Assembly: GCA_001304015.1 (NCBI GenBank)
Contig: LJUY01000011.1
Location: 26,652-90,651 of the forward strand
Length of the DNA stretch: 64,000 bases
Direction: 5' to 3'
DNA from: a candidate division Zixibacteria bacterium SM23_81
GTDB lineage: Bacteria; SM23-81
The notes below the pieces were generated by a model. That model was not told the origin of the DNA and ran no database searches. It saw nothing but the letters and a program-made list of their open reading frames with translations. Positions 1 through 7,953 of this stretch are shown piece after piece. The number at the start of each line of letters is the position of its first letter. The first letter of the stretch is position 1. The position numbers were made by a program, and so were the translations under genes.

Positions 1-1101
1 CTGGATCTCTGAGGTGCCCTCGCCGATCTCGCAGAGTCGGACATCCCGATAGTACCGCTCCAAGGGAAAATTTTCCATGTAGCCCCGGCCACCGAAAATC
101 TGCATGGCCTGGTGGGTCACCAGGAAGCCCACTTCGGAAGCGTACAGCTTGGCCATGGCCGACTCTTTGGTGAACTTTTGTCCCCCATCCTTTAGCCTTG
201 CAGCCAGGTAGATAAGCTGCCGAGCCGCCTCCACCTGGGTGGCCATGTCGGCTAATTTCCACTGGATGGCCTGAAACTGGCCGATAGGCCGTCCAAATTG
301 CACCCGCTCCTTGGCCCGTTCGATGCTCTTATCCAGAGCCCCCTGAGCGATGCCCAGAGCCATGGCTCCGATGCTGATCCTGCCCCCGTCTAGAGTGATC
401 ATGAACTGCTTAAATCCCTCTCCCTCTCTGCCCAGGAGATTCTCTTTAGGCACGCGCAGATCCTGGAAAAAAAGCTCGGCAGTATCGGCGCCCCGCAACC
501 CCAACTTGTTCTCCTTCTTCCCCACCGAAAGTCCCGGCATCCCCTTTTCCAGAATAAATGAGCTGATGCCTTTCGTCCTCGGCTCTGATCCGGTCCTGGC
601 CGTGATGACGAAGGTCTCGGCGACGCTGGCATTGGTGATGAAACACTTGGAGCCTTCGATGACGTAAGAATCACCATCCAAGACGGCTGTGGTCTTGGTG
701 GCCCCAGCATCTGATCCCGCCTCCGGTTCCGTCAAACCGAAGGCACCAAGCGATGTGCCTCGAGCAAGGGGGGGGACATATTTTTTCTTCTGATCCTCCG
801 TTCCAAACAGAAGGATTGGCGCGATGGCCAAGGAGTTGTGGGCGGCCACGGTGATCCCAGTGGAGCCGCAGGCCCGGGAGATCTCTTCCACGGCGATGGC
901 ATAGCTGACAGTGTCCAACCCCAGGCCCCCATATTCCGGGGGATAGTTGACGCCCATGATGCCCATGGCAGCCAGCTTGCGAATAACATTCCAGGGGAAT
1001 TCTCCCTTTTGATCGATCTCAGCGGCTATGGGTTCGAGCTCCCGGAGGACAAAATCGCGCATTCTCTGACGGAAAGTGACCTGTTCCGATGTCAGATTCA
1101 C
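1..1101 (-). CDS. Acyl-CoA dehydrogenase (3' end beyond window)
   Basis: Flavin-dependent alpha,beta-dehydrogenation of an acyl-CoA, first step of a beta-oxidation-like cycle in the cytoplasm. The gene runs off the left edge; 367 codons are visible and probably only about a dozen are missing. The protein opens NLTSEQVTFRQRMRDFV, carries the FAD/substrate signature FGLTEPEAGSDAGAT, and reaches the C-terminal RYYRDVRLCEIGEGTSEIQ region, where the Glu of EGTSE is the catalytic base in short-chain members. I chose a GTG start because AGGGGAG lies just upstream and the only nearby ATG reads into a stop after five codons. It is followed by a second paralog about 50 bases upstream in the same orientation, so the two are probably co-transcribed. 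Substrate (isovaleryl-, butyryl- or another short acyl-CoA) cannot be read from the sequence. Confidence 0.93.
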   Translation of the reverse strand, partial: MNLTSEQVTFRQRMRDFVLRELEPIAAEIDQKGEFPWNVIRKLAAMGIMGVNYPPEYGGLGLDTVSYAIAVEEISRACGSTGITVAAHNSLAIAPILLFGTEDQKKKYVPPLARGTSLGAFGLTEPEAGSDAGATKTTAVLDGDSYVIEGSKCFITNASVAETFVITARTGSEPRTKGISSFILEKGMPGLSVGKKENKLGLRGADTAELFFQDLRVPKENLLGREGEGFKQFMITLDGGRISIGAMALGIAQGALDKSIERAKERVQFGRPIGQFQAIQWKLADMATQVEAARQLIYLAARLKDGGQKFTKESAMAKLYASEVGFLVTHQAMQIFGGRGYMENFPLERYYRDVRLCEIGEGTSEIQ

Positions 1102-1151
1102 CCTGAATCTCCCCTCATGTTAAAGGAACTAAGGCCCCAGAGCAGGCACCA

Positions 1152-2291
1152 TCACCGCAGCAATCCTCTGGCGATGACCATCCTCTGCGCCTCTGAAGTT
1201 CCCTCGTAGATCTCGGTCAGCCGCGCATCTCGGAAATACCGCTCCACGGCATAATCCTTCATATACCCATACCCACCGTGGATTTGAAGGGCTTTTGTGC
1301 ATACCCAGGTGGCCGTTTCCGAGGCGAAGAGCTTAGCCATGGAGGCCTCAGTGCTGAATCTAACCCCCTGCTCTTTAATGTGGGCGGCGCGATGGGTGAG
1401 CAGACGAGCAGCCTCGATCCGGGTGGCCATATCGGCCAACATGAACTGGATGGCCTGAAATTGGCAGATGGGACGGCCGAACTGCTGCCGTTGCTTGGAG
1501 TACTGGACCGCCTCGTCAAAAGCCGCCTGGGCGATGCCCACGGCCTGGGCGGCGATGCTGATCCGTCCTGAATCCAGGGCCGTAAAGGCAATCTTTAGAC
1601 CCTGCCCCTCCTCCCCGATGCGGTTTTCCTTGGGCACCCGGCAATTCTCGAAGACCAATTCGCTGACGTTCGCTGCCCGCATGCCCATCTTCTTCTCCCG
1701 GGAGCCCACGGAGAAACCGGGGTTACCCTTTTCCACTACAAGACAGCAAAGCCCCTTGGCCTTGAGCTCTTTGTTGGTAGATGCGAACAACAGGACCGTC
1801 CCGGCTAGACCGCCGTTGGTGATAAAGGTCTTAGTCCCGTTGACCACGTAATGGTCTCCGTCCAACACGGCAGTGGTTTGGACGTTGCCAGCATCCGTCC
1901 CAGCCTCCGGCTCGGTGAGGGCGTAGGATCCTATCTTCTCTCCTTTGGCCAGGGGGGGCAGAAATTTTTTCTTCTGCTCGTCGCTGGCGAACTCGGTGAA
2001 TATGCCACAAACCAAAGAGTTATTCACGGCCACGGTCACGGCGGTGGAGGCATCGGCCCTGGCGATCTCCTCGATGGCCACCGCATAACTCACCGCGTCC
2101 AGACCAGCGCCTCCCAGATCCTCAGGCACCATCATCCCCATGAACCCGAGAGAGCCCAGCTCTTGGAGGATCTCTGGCGGAATTTCCTCATCCTCCTCGA
2201 ATTTCGCCGCTTGTGGTTTCAACTGCTCCTGAGCGAATTTGGCAGCCAGCTCTTTGATCATCTGCTGGTCTTCGGTCAGGTCTACGTTCAT
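1152..2291 (-). CDS. Acyl-CoA dehydrogenase, short-chain/butyryl-type
   Basis: A 379-residue flavoprotein of normal family length. Visible signatures are YALTEPEAGTDAGNVQT (FAD/substrate binding), QIHGGYGYMKDYAVERYFRD and EIYEGTSEAQR, whose Glu is the catalytic base in short-chain and butyryl-CoA dehydrogenases. The start MNVDLTEDQQMI is preceded by GGGAGGAAAT; the open frame continues about 60 codons further upstream but that stretch overlaps the hbd gene and is not family-like. It lies between the partial dehydrogenase and 3-hydroxybutyryl-CoA dehydrogenase in the same orientation. With hbd and thiolase this gives dehydrogenation, hydroxyacyl oxidation and thiolysis for a C4-type acyl-CoA. 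The alternative is isovaleryl-CoA dehydrogenase, suggested by the leucine-pathway genes downstream in coordinate; the sequence does not settle this. Confidence 0.95.
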   Translation of the reverse strand: MNVDLTEDQQMIKELAAKFAQEQLKPQAAKFEEDEEIPPEILQELGSLGFMGMMVPEDLGGAGLDAVSYAVAIEEIARADASTAVTVAVNNSLVCGIFTEFASDEQKKKFLPPLAKGEKIGSYALTEPEAGTDAGNVQTTAVLDGDHYVVNGTKTFITNGGLAGTVLLFASTNKELKAKGLCCLVVEKGNPGFSVGSREKKMGMRAANVSELVFENCRVPKENRIGEEGQGLKIAFTALDSGRISIAAQAVGIAQAAFDEAVQYSKQRQQFGRPICQFQAIQFMLADMATRIEAARLLTHRAAHIKEQGVRFSTEASMAKLFASETATWVCTKALQIHGGYGYMKDYAVERYFRDARLTEIYEGTSEAQRMVIARGLLR

Positions 2292-2328
2292 ATTTCCTCC
2301 CTTGTGGGATGCCACCGAATGGATCCCA

Positions 2329-3180
2329 TCACTCGTAATCGTAGAATCCCTTTCCAGTCTTTCTTCCCAGATATCCGGCCTGAACCATCTTGCGCAACAG
2401 ATTACAGGGACGGTATTTAGAGTCGCAGAACCCTTCGTACAGCACCTCCATAATGGCCAGGCAGACATCAAGTCCGATGAGGTCAGCCAGAGCGAGCGGC
2501 CCCATGGGATGGTTCATCCCCAACTTCATCACCGTGTCGATGTCTTCCTTAGAGGCCACGCCCTCCATGAGGGTAAAGGCTGCCTCGTTGATCATGGGCA
2601 TCAGGATGCGGTTGGCCACAAAGCCCGGAAAATCACTGACCGCTACGGGCGTCTTGCCCAGTTTCTCCGTTAGCTCTTCGATGGTCTGGAAGGTCTCGTC
2701 GCTGGTGGCCAGCCCTCGTATCAGCTCCACCAATTTCATCACGGGAACGGGGTTCATGAAGTGCATGCCGATGACTTTTTCCGGCCGCTTGGTGACAGCA
2801 GCCAGCTCGGTGATGGACAGCGACGACGTATTGCTGGCCAGAATGGTCTCTGGAGGACAGAGTCCATCCAGCTGGGCAAACAGCTTTTTCTTCAGATCAA
2901 GATCTTCTGTGGCGGCCTCCACCACAACCTGCGAGCCCTTAACCGCCTCAATATCGGCACTGGTCTCTATGCGAGCGAGAGCCTTCTCCATATCATCGGC
3001 GCCGATGATCTCCTTTTTAACCTGCCGTTCCATGTTCTTCTTGACGACGGTCATGGCCCTATCTAAGACTTCCTGAGTCACGTCGGTCAGGATCACATCG
3101 TGCCCCGAGAGGGCACAGACGTGAGCGATGCCGTTTCCCATGGTTCCAGCGCCGACGATGCCGATCCGGGAGATGGTCAT
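2329..3180 (-). CDS. hbd: 3-hydroxybutyryl-CoA dehydrogenase
   Basis: NAD(P)-dependent oxidation of 3-hydroxyacyl-CoA to 3-oxoacyl-CoA. The 283-residue protein has an N-terminal Rossmann fold with GAGTMGNGIAH (residues 10-20), SNTSS (116-120) and the catalytic His140 in the diagnostic HFMNPVPVMKLVE block; the C-terminal helical domain contains NRILMPMINEA and ends GRKTGKGFYDYE. The start MTISRIGIVGAG is preceded by AAGGAGGAAGGACA. It sits about 40 bases from the acyl-CoA dehydrogenase and 150 bases from the thiolase, with all three on the same strand. The longer open frame begins inside the intergenic micro-repeat and is not used. No enoyl-CoA hydratase is adjacent, unless the LiuC-like gene at 11.8 kb serves. 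Confidence 0.96.
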   Translation of the reverse strand: MTISRIGIVGAGTMGNGIAHVCALSGHDVILTDVTQEVLDRAMTVVKKNMERQVKKEIIGADDMEKALARIETSADIEAVKGSQVVVEAATEDLDLKKKLFAQLDGLCPPETILASNTSSLSITELAAVTKRPEKVIGMHFMNPVPVMKLVELIRGLATSDETFQTIEELTEKLGKTPVAVSDFPGFVANRILMPMINEAAFTLMEGVASKEDIDTVMKLGMNHPMGPLALADLIGLDVCLAIMEVLYEGFCDSKYRPCNLLRKMVQAGYLGRKTGKGFYDYE

Positions 3181-3194
3181 TGTCCTTCCTCCTT

Positions 3195-3331
3195 GAAAAG
3201 CCGTTAATCGTGGATCGTTAATCGTGAATCGTGAAAACCATAATTGCAATTGGCAATGGCAGTAGCAATAAAAGAGTGTAAGCTACTACTGCCGACTATT
3301 TTCTTATTGCCATTGCCATTTTCATTTGTCT
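3195..3331. repeat. Intergenic micro-repeat element, hbd/thiolase gap
   Basis: This 137-base gap contains no gene. One half is built from short words of the form ATCGTGAATCGTG. The other half is made of GCAATGGC and GCAGTAGC words arranged as imperfect inverted repeats: GGCAGTAG near 3257 pairs with CTACTGCC near 3290, and GCAATGGCA with TGCCATTGC outside it. The same word types recur near 5.6, 27.2, 46.9 and 49.1 kb. Function is unknown; it could fold in RNA or DNA, but there is no U-tract to make a convincing intrinsic terminator. Confidence 0.6.
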
Positions 3332-4525
3332 CTAAAGTAGCTCCACACACATGGCCACGGCGTTTCCACCGCCAAGACACAGAGTGGCCAGGCCGACCTT
3401 CTTGCTCCGGTCGGCCAGGGCGTACAGCAGGGTCACCAACACACGGGTGCCGCTGGCCCCGATGGGATGACCCAAGGCGATGGCTCCACCATTGACGTTG
3501 ACGCGATCCCAATCCCATCCCAGCTCTTTTCCATCGGCCAGGGCCTGGGCACTGAAGGCCTCATTGGCCTCGATGAGGTCGAAATCGCCGATGGTCATCT
3601 TCAGCTTGGCCATTAACTTCTTTACCGCCACTACCGGTGAATAAAACAGCCACTTGGGCTCGGTGCCGCCGGTGGCGTAACCCCGGATGATGGCCATTGG
3701 CTTGACGCCCAGCTTTTCGGCCTTCTCCCTGGCCATGACCACCACCGCCGCCGCTCCGTCGCTGAGGCCCGGTGAGTTTCCGGCGGTTAACATGCCGTCT
3801 TTCTTGAAGGCCGGCCGCAGCTTGCCTAACCGCTCTAACTTCGTGTTGGCCCGGGGGGTCTCATCGGTGTCGAAAATGATCGGCTCCCCTTTCCTCTGGG
3901 GGATCTCCACGGAGAGGATCTCCTCCTTGAACTTGCCCCCCTCAATGGCTTTGACAGCCTTCATCTGGCTATCGTAGGCATATCGATCCAGCTCCTCCCG
4001 GGTAAGCTTACTCTTCTCGGCGGTCAGCTCCGCCGCCATCCCCATGTGAAAGTCGTTGAAGGAATCCCACAAGCCGTCCAATATCATGCCATCCTTCAAC
4101 TTCTGATCCCCGAACTTGAATCCCTTTCTGGCACCATGCAGTACATAGGGGGCGTTGCTCATGCTCTCCATCCCTCCAGCCACGATCACGTCCAGATCGC
4201 CCAGCCGAATGGCTTGCGCGGCAAGCTCCACGGCCTTCAGGCCAGACCCGCAGACTTTGTTGATGGTCATGGCGCCCGCCTCTGGGGGAATGCCGCCACC
4301 AATGGCCGCCTGCCGTCCAGGGGCTTGGCCGCAACCACCCTGCAACACCTGGCCCATGATTACCTCTTGTACCTCTTTAGGATCGATGCTGGCCCTGTTG
4401 ACAGCCTCATTGATGACCATGGCGCCCAGTTGCGGGGCGGTGAAAGATGAAAGGGAGCCCAGGAAATTTCCGGTGGGCGTCCTGACGGCGCTGATGATGA
4501 CAGCGTCTCGCGGCTTTGTGTCCAT
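3332..4525 (-). CDS. Acetyl-CoA acetyltransferase (thiolase)
   Basis: Thiolytic cleavage of 3-oxoacyl-CoA to acetyl-CoA, or the reverse condensation. The 397-residue length is typical. Catalytic residues are visible: nucleophilic Cys92 in NKVCGSGLKAVEL, the His of LGHPIGASGTR, and the second Cys in TLCLGGGNAVAM near the end. The start MDTKPRDAVIISAVRTP follows GGAGGTATGCA. Position directly upstream of hbd and the acyl-CoA dehydrogenases makes it the last catalytic step of that beta-oxidation group. The inverted repeat GTGAATC/TTTTCAC in the leader (about 4546-4559) might be an operator, but that is speculation. A second, different thiolase is encoded at 20.1 kb. Confidence 0.96.
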   Translation of the reverse strand: MDTKPRDAVIISAVRTPTGNFLGSLSSFTAPQLGAMVINEAVNRASIDPKEVQEVIMGQVLQGGCGQAPGRQAAIGGGIPPEAGAMTINKVCGSGLKAVELAAQAIRLGDLDVIVAGGMESMSNAPYVLHGARKGFKFGDQKLKDGMILDGLWDSFNDFHMGMAAELTAEKSKLTREELDRYAYDSQMKAVKAIEGGKFKEEILSVEIPQRKGEPIIFDTDETPRANTKLERLGKLRPAFKKDGMLTAGNSPGLSDGAAAVVVMAREKAEKLGVKPMAIIRGYATGGTEPKWLFYSPVVAVKKLMAKLKMTIGDFDLIEANEAFSAQALADGKELGWDWDRVNVNGGAIALGHPIGASGTRVLVTLLYALADRSKKVGLATLCLGGGNAVAMCVELL

Positions 4526-4718
4526 TGCATACCTCCTACCAGAAAGTGAATCTTTTCACAATCGACAATATACTAAAACAACAACTTCCTTCATAGAAGA
4601 AAATTTGCGTTGGCTATACCCGCCTTTGAATGATTCCCCTGAATCTCCTCAGTTCTTTCCTGGGTGTATCTCGTTCAAATTCATTCTTGAAATGGAGCCC
4701 GACCCTCTGGTTCTGTCC

Positions 4719-5567
4719 TCATTTTTCTGGAGATTGTTCAGCAGCCAATTGCTGGACCAAATGGGTGACCAACTTTGCGGAATTGCGAGCCGCTATTTTG
4801 TAGAATTCTCTGTAATCTTGCTCGGCATCTTCATCAGATGTATCGCTGAGAGAACGAACTATAAGACATGAAACACCCTGCTGCCAACATATTTGAGCGA
4901 TGGCTGCCCCCTCCATCTCTACTGCGTCAGCCTGAAAACTTTCGCGTAACTCGATTTTCTTGGGAGAGGAGGAAACAAACACATCCCCCGTCACAATGAT
5001 CCCCCTGATGACTTTGGGAAGCCTGCTAATTCCGCTGGTCTCTATCTTCTCAAATTGAACTTTTTTGTTCGCTGTCTCTGCCAGGGTTAAAAGCCGAGCG
5101 TCTGCGGCGAAGAAAACTGGATTTCTCTCTCCAGTTATCGGATTGCGCACTCCCCAATTCTGGAGCCCATCCGTAGTAATGCTGCCCAGATCATGCTGCG
5201 CCGTCTTCGCAGCGATGACGATATCTCCAGGGAGCAAATCGGGATTTATCCCGCCGGCTATTCCTGTAAATATCACTTCGCTCGGTTTAAAGTGCTCGAT
5301 AAGGAGAGTCGTAACCATGGCGGCATTCACCTTGCCCGCTCCGGTTCGGGCCAGAACGATTTGCCGACCTTTTATCTCGCCGGATATGAACTGTATTCCC
5401 TCAATGTACTGTTCCCTGGCATTGGTGACCTGGCCCTCAAGCAACATGATCTCCTCAGTTAACGCCCCCAGTATTCCAGTGACAGGCCCCTCTTCCGCGA
5501 AACACAGGTCACCGACCAATAGGAAAAAAGAGAGGCATATCGTTACTATGAACTTTATGCACTGCAT
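4719..5567 (-). CDS. Exported MTA/SAH nucleosidase-family protein
   Basis: Purine nucleosidase (PNP/UDP family) resembling 5'-methylthioadenosine/S-adenosylhomocysteine nucleosidase. Conserved blocks are GILGALTEEI after the leader, TGIAGGINPDLLPGDIVIA, VTGDVFVSS, the substrate-binding VEMEGAAIAQ and RSLSDTSDEDA, which carries the catalytic Asp. The 282-residue protein is longer than the usual ~230 because it begins with a clear signal peptide (MQCIKFIVTICLSFFLLVG..CFAEE). Usual MTAN is cytoplasmic; here the enzyme would act in the periplasm or outside, perhaps salvaging extracellular nucleosides or processing a secreted substrate. It lies between thiolase and BCCP in the acyl-CoA block but has 190-270 base gaps on both sides, so it may be a separate unit. 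Confidence 0.9.
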   Translation of the reverse strand: MQCIKFIVTICLSFFLLVGDLCFAEEGPVTGILGALTEEIMLLEGQVTNAREQYIEGIQFISGEIKGRQIVLARTGAGKVNAAMVTTLLIEHFKPSEVIFTGIAGGINPDLLPGDIVIAAKTAQHDLGSITTDGLQNWGVRNPITGERNPVFFAADARLLTLAETANKKVQFEKIETSGISRLPKVIRGIIVTGDVFVSSSPKKIELRESFQADAVEMEGAAIAQICWQQGVSCLIVRSLSDTSDEDAEQDYREFYKIAARNSAKLVTHLVQQLAAEQSPEK

Positions 5568-5611
5568 GATCCTTCAGCATCCCTCTCGAAGACCGTGGAT
5601 GGTTTATCGGC

Positions 5612-5832
5612 TTCGAAGCTCGTTACGTGAATCGTGATTCGTGAATCGTAAGTCGTTTTAAGAAAGGATCTTAAGATTTAGGACCCCACCTCCGCTTCAA
5701 AAATAGCACATCTAGATTTCTCACGGTATTTCCCAAATCCTGACTGGGCTGAGTAGGAAAAGGCAAATCTCCAATCGCCAATTTTCAATTTTCAAGCTTT
5801 TTGCATCGAGTCTCGGATTTCCACGAATCGCA
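5612..5832. repeat. Intergenic micro-repeat region with partial copy of the 47-bp element
   Basis: The gap between the nucleosidase and BCCP genes. Its first part (5612-5655) reads GGCTTCGAAGCTCGTTACG followed by alternating GTGAATCG/GTGATTCG words, a diverged copy of the 47-bp block at 27.1 and 49.1 kb. Further on (about 5768-5832) are CCAATTTTCAATTTTCAAG and CGAGTCTCGG..CACGAATCG words of the same type. No ORF or convincing terminator is seen. Confidence 0.6.
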
Positions 5833-5837
5833 AGTAT

Positions 5838-6362
5838 CTACTCCTCCAATTCCAGCTCCACGATGGGCTGTCCCGCGTCCACCAAATCTCCCGGGCTGGC
5901 GCAAATCTTCCTCACACGGGCCCGCCGTGGCGACTTGAGCTCGTTCTCCATCTTCATGGCCTCAACGATGGCCAGGGTCTGGCTTCGTTCCACGATCTCT
6001 CCCTGGAGAACATGAATCTTGACCACCTGGCCGGGCATGGGAGATACGACCGCAGAGGCAGCAGGAGCGGATTGCATTTGAAGGAAGGCCTGATCCTTTG
6101 GCAATTCCCGGACTTCCTCTACACGAAACTGCTTTCCATCGATGGAGATGTATCTGAATTCTCTATCCCTGGCCAGATAGACTGTCAAGGAGCGATTTCC
6201 TAATTTTAGAGAGAGGCAGTTATCCGATATAGGCCACGCGTCAGCCTCCAACTGCCGCCCACCCATCTGCACGCGCCAGCGACCTGACTCACAGGCTAAT
6301 GATACCCGGTGAACCTTTCCCTCGATGCTGAACTGAAACGATCTGCCCGCAGTTTTTGCCAT
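5838..6362 (-). CDS. Biotin carboxyl carrier protein of an acyl-CoA carboxylase
   Basis: Carries the biotin that shuttles carboxyl groups between the biotin carboxylase and the carboxyltransferase. The 174-residue protein has a beta-rich N-terminal part (about residues 8-85) resembling the linker/BT region normally fused in MCC or PCC alpha subunits, a short Ala/Pro linker, then a biotinyl domain (about 105-174) with SPMPGQVVKI and the biotinylation site EAMKMEN, Lys137. The start at MAKTAGRSF has AAAGG ten bases upstream; a TTG six codons earlier is the alternative. The biotin carboxylase gene lies 66 bases upstream, so the usual single alpha subunit is split in two here. The carboxyltransferase gene at 16.8 kb is the likely partner. 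Confidence 0.93.
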   Translation of the reverse strand: MAKTAGRSFQFSIEGKVHRVSLACESGRWRVQMGGRQLEADAWPISDNCLSLKLGNRSLTVYLARDREFRYISIDGKQFRVEEVRELPKDQAFLQMQSAPAASAVVSPMPGQVVKIHVLQGEIVERSQTLAIVEAMKMENELKSPRRARVRKICASPGDLVDAGQPIVELELEE

Positions 6363-6428
6363 GGTGTGTTCGCCTTTCAAAGTTCAGGGCTCTAAGGGTA
6401 TAAAGCCTCTCCTACAGGGCCTCTACCC

Positions 6429-7934
6429 CTAAAGCCCCCCAATCCTCCACCCACCTCCCATCTGCCAAGGGCTAATTTTTCTCTCCCTGACGGGTAAGCC
6501 TTCCTTCTGAGCCCGGCTTTTCCCCTGAGCATCCACAGCCGCGCCAAGAAGAATGGCCTCTAAGAGGTCTTGGTCCAGCTCCTGTTTCCATGGCAGCATG
6601 TATTTTTCTAAAAAATCGGTGCGGGTGTTGCCGGCCACGAATTCCGGTTGGGAGACGATGTCCTGCAGGAAACCGACACTGGTTTGAATTCCCAGGATGA
6701 CCATCTCCTGGAGAGCGGAGAGCATTCTGCGGCGCGCTTCCTCTCGATCTATACCCCAGGCAATCACTTTCGACAGAATGGGATCGTAGTGAACGGGCAC
6801 CTGGCATCCCGAGTATATGCCGCAATCATGCCTTACTCCAGGGCCTCCAGGTTCGCGCAAGAAGAGCACCCGGCCGGAGGAAGGCATGAAACCATTGGTC
6901 GGGTCCTCTGCGTAAATACGGCATTCGATAGCATGACCAAACCGGTTCACATCCCTTTGCTGAAAGTTCAGTTTTCGGCCCGAGGCGATGAAAATTTGCT
7001 GTTTGACCAGGTCTACCCCTGTGGTCAGCTCGGTCACTGGGTGCTCCACCTGAAGTCTGGCGTTTACTTCTAAGAAGTAAAAATGGCCTTCGTCGTCCAT
7101 AAGAAATTCCACTGTCCCAGCGTTGGTGTACCTGGCAGTTTTTATGACAGCTATGGCGGCCTCTCCCATCTCGGCCCGGAGAGCATCGTCCAATGCCACC
7201 GAGGGTGCTTCCTCGACGATCTTCTGATGCCTGCGCTGAATGGAGCACTCGCGCTCGAAGAGGTGGACCACGTTGCCCTCTTTGTCAGCTAACATCTGAA
7301 ACTCAATATGCCGCGGCGCTGGAAGGTATTTCTCCAAATAGACGGATTCATCTCCAAAAGCCCCCTTGGCCTCGCGCTTGCCGGCCTCCACGGCCTGGGC
7401 CAGCTCCTCAGGGCAGGCGATCACTCTCATTCCTTTACCACCGCCTCCCGCTGACGCTTTGAGCAGAACGGGATAACCGATCTGTTCCGCCTCGGCCAAA
7501 AAATGACCTATGTCCGACCCTTTTTCTTTCATCCCGGGGATGATCGGGATGCCCGCCCGGCTCATGGTCACCCGAGAGGCCACCTTATCTCCGACCAACG
7601 CCAGGGCGCGGGAGTCCGGTCCGATGAAGATCACGTTCTCCTTCTCACACCGTCTGGCGAAATCGGCGTTCTCGGCCAAAAAACCATAGCCGGGATGGAT
7701 GGCCTGGGCTTTGGATTTCCTGGCGACGGCCAAGATGGCATCCATGTTCAGGTAGCTCTCCAAAGGAGCTGGGGGACCAACACACAGGGCTTCATCGGCC
7801 ATCTGGACGTGCAAGGACTCCCTGTCCACCTCAGAATAGATGGCCACGGTGGAGATGCCCAGCTCTCGACAGGCTCTAATTACCCTCACGGCGATCTCGC
7901 CCCGATTTGCGACTAGCACTTTTTTCAGTTTCAT
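6429..7934 (-). CDS. Biotin carboxylase subunit of acyl-CoA carboxylase
   Basis: ATP-dependent carboxylation of biotin on the BCCP. The 501-residue protein begins KKVLVANRGEIAVRVIRAC and contains HPGYGFLAEN, the ATP-grasp glycine loop SAGGGGKGMRV (about 161-171), the ERECSIQRRHQK segment and FLEVNARLQVEHPVTE, all hallmarks of functional biotin carboxylases. About 50 residues beyond the catalytic core are less conserved and end GGGWRIGGL. The start MKLKKVLVANRG is preceded by GCGAGAGCC. HEAT-repeat gene upstream by 19 bases and BCCP downstream by 66 bases indicate one transcript. By itself it could serve acetyl-, propionyl- or methylcrotonyl-CoA carboxylase; the MCC-type carboxyltransferase and LiuC-like hydratase in this cluster favour methylcrotonyl-CoA. 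Confidence 0.94.
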   Translation of the reverse strand: MKLKKVLVANRGEIAVRVIRACRELGISTVAIYSEVDRESLHVQMADEALCVGPPAPLESYLNMDAILAVARKSKAQAIHPGYGFLAENADFARRCEKENVIFIGPDSRALALVGDKVASRVTMSRAGIPIIPGMKEKGSDIGHFLAEAEQIGYPVLLKASAGGGGKGMRVIACPEELAQAVEAGKREAKGAFGDESVYLEKYLPAPRHIEFQMLADKEGNVVHLFERECSIQRRHQKIVEEAPSVALDDALRAEMGEAAIAVIKTARYTNAGTVEFLMDDEGHFYFLEVNARLQVEHPVTELTTGVDLVKQQIFIASGRKLNFQQRDVNRFGHAIECRIYAEDPTNGFMPSSGRVLFLREPGGPGVRHDCGIYSGCQVPVHYDPILSKVIAWGIDREEARRRMLSALQEMVILGIQTSVGFLQDIVSQPEFVAGNTRTDFLEKYMLPWKQELDQDLLEAILLGAAVDAQGKSRAQKEGLPVRERKISPWQMGGGWRIGGL

Positions 7935-7953
7935 GGCTCTCGCCCGGAAAGGA

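Noticed and set aside
4155-4871. A 238-codon plus-strand open frame
   Set aside because: Antisense to the thiolase and the nucleosidase genes; composition is typical of a shadow frame.
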